Source: Faecalibacterium prausnitzii (GTDB taxonomy: Bacteria > Bacillota > Clostridia > Oscillospirales > Ruminococcaceae). From it: 6,425 nt of DNA. Position 1 is the stretch's first letter. Every line of letters starts with the position of its first letter. The stretch spans positions 1-6,425 of the forward strand of contig DCCL01000253.1 of the NCBI GenBank assembly GCA_002313795.1, written 5' to 3'. Positions 6,078 through 6,425 of the stretch are shown here, in pieces. Below the pieces are notes generated by a model. That model saw nothing but the letters and a program-made list of their open reading frames with translations. It ran no database searches and was not told the origin of the DNA. A program made the position numbers and the translations under genes.

Positions 6078-6091
6078 GCGGATTTCTCCTT

Positions 6092-6283
6092 TCACTTCAC
6101 GGCGTCAAGCTGTCTCAGAAGAGCAGGAATGTTGACCTTGATGCAACGACCGCACATAATGTGCGGAATATTGCCCTTTGCAAGTTCTTGCCGCAGGTGA
6201 TATTCTGACAGGCCGGTAGCTCGGGCCGCATCCTTGACGCTCATAAATGGAGTGTCTGGAACGGATTTCGTCTTGCGTGCCAT
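6092..6283 (-). CDS. Excisionase/MerR-type helix-turn-helix DNA-binding protein
   Basis: This encodes 63 residues. The core F-M-S-V-K-D-A-A-R-A-T-G-L-S-E-Y-H-L-R-Q-E-L (13-34) followed by KGNIPHIMCGRCIKVN (36-51) and a final LLRQLD helix is the classic layout of excisionase-family (HTH_17) winged helix-turn-helix domains: two helices, a recognition helix and a short wing. Such proteins bind specific DNA sites as recombination directionality factors or small regulators. No integrase is in view, so excisionase activity is not claimed. A C44-G-R-C47 pair sits in the wing, where basic residues are usual. ATG 6283 is preferred because AAGGAG at 6292-6297 is eight bases upstream. An ATG at 6289 would leave only two bases, although it would form an ATGA overlap with the preceding gene. 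The wing codons include an 8-bp-arm palindrome (6150-6166). Confidence 0.85.
   Translation of the reverse strand: MARKTKSVPDTPFMSVKDAARATGLSEYHLRQELAKGNIPHIMCGRCIKVNIPALLRQLDAVK
6150..6166. repeat. 8-bp inverted repeat inside the HTH gene
   Basis: CCGCACAT (6150-6157) and ATGTGCGG (6159-6166) are perfect reverse complements with a single A between them. They lie in the wing-coding part of the helix-turn-helix gene. The size and one-base centre resemble the palindrome at 4925-4949, but the sequences differ. It may be chance or an autoregulatory site. Confidence 0.5.
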
Positions 6284-6285
6284 AA

Positions 6286-6297
6286 TCATTTCTCCTT
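6286..6297 (-). promoter_or_regulatory. Ribosome binding site and stop overlapping before the HTH gene
   Basis: AAGGAG (6292-6297) and the TGA of the upstream partial gene (6286-6288) lie together just before ATG 6283. The eight-base spacing points to 6283 rather than the ATG at 6289 as the working start. Confidence 0.65.
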
Positions 6298-6425
6298 CTT
6301 GGCAGGCAGTGTGCCGATGACGGCTTTCATAATCTCGTCAAAGCCCGGCAGGCCAAAGGCGATAATGCTCAGCTGGTCAATGCGGCTGTCCAGCTCGGCC
6401 TGCGCTTTCTGCACAAGGCTTTCGG
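6286..6425 (-). CDS. C-terminal end of an unidentified protein, 5' part outside window
   Basis: A reading frame enters from the right edge and ends at the TGA at 6288-6286. It gives 45 residues beginning ESLVQKAQAELDSRID and finishing GTLPAKKEK. The first half looks like an amphipathic helix, a phenylalanine/glycine/proline turn follows (AFGLPGFDE), and the tail is lysine-rich. Too little is present to name a family. Support for coding comes from its fit to the operon: same strand, same codon style, and a stop that falls two bases before the chosen start of the HTH gene, whose ribosome site lies within the last codons. It is too short and open-ended to be listed by most gene finders. Confidence 0.65.
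   Translation of the reverse strand, partial: ESLVQKAQAELDSRIDQLSIIAFGLPGFDEIMKAVIGTLPAKKEK

Overview
The window reads as part of a temperate-phage or prophage early operon from a high-GC member of the Bacillota, plausibly a gut Oscillospiraceae such as Faecalibacterium or a relative. The phage reading rests on the gene set and the compact layout. The host guess rests only on the GC-rich codon use, strong AAGGAG-type Shine-Dalgarno sites and familiarity with this kind of gene order, so it is inference. All ten genes lie on the minus strand and are read from right to left. They touch or overlap, with no gap longer than 52 bases, so they are probably one transcript. I see no tRNA, rRNA, CRISPR array, insertion sequence, attachment site or intrinsic terminator.

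In transcription order, the right-hand part (6425 to 5193) carries small accessory genes. These are the C-terminal 45 residues of an unrecognised protein, a 63-residue excisionase/MerR-type helix-turn-helix protein, a 98-residue protein with two hydrophobic segments, an 80-residue unknown, and a 98-residue protein resembling DUF3846. The middle part (5196 to 2789) carries two long coiled-coil proteins: a DUF3102-like protein with a helix-turn-helix-like N-terminus, and an SbcC/RecF-like ATPase with Walker A and B motifs but no zinc hook. The left part (2789 to the left edge) carries the DNA transaction core: a Sak4-like (AAA_24, RecA-fold) ATPase, a DUF669 protein, and an SF2 DEAH helicase that runs off the left edge after 396 codons.

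The likely joint role is replication and recombination of the phage genome. The helicase remodels DNA, the DUF669 and Sak4-like proteins handle single-stranded DNA and annealing, and the SbcC-like ATPase handles ends or tethers DNA. No nuclease partner such as SbcD or a YqaJ exonuclease is present in the window.

The most interesting observations are at gene ends. The SbcC-like and DUF669 genes, whose products are unrelated, appear to finish with the same tail (AAP-x-Q ... W-T-x-G-A-F then TGATG). In the DUF669 gene this tail shows only if one G is restored in a four-G run at 1197-1200. As it stands, the gene reads on for 62 bases into the helicase gene. The Sak4-like protein ends in DLPF, like the tip of bacterial SSB. 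A perfect 12-bp-arm palindrome lies inside the DUF3102-like gene.
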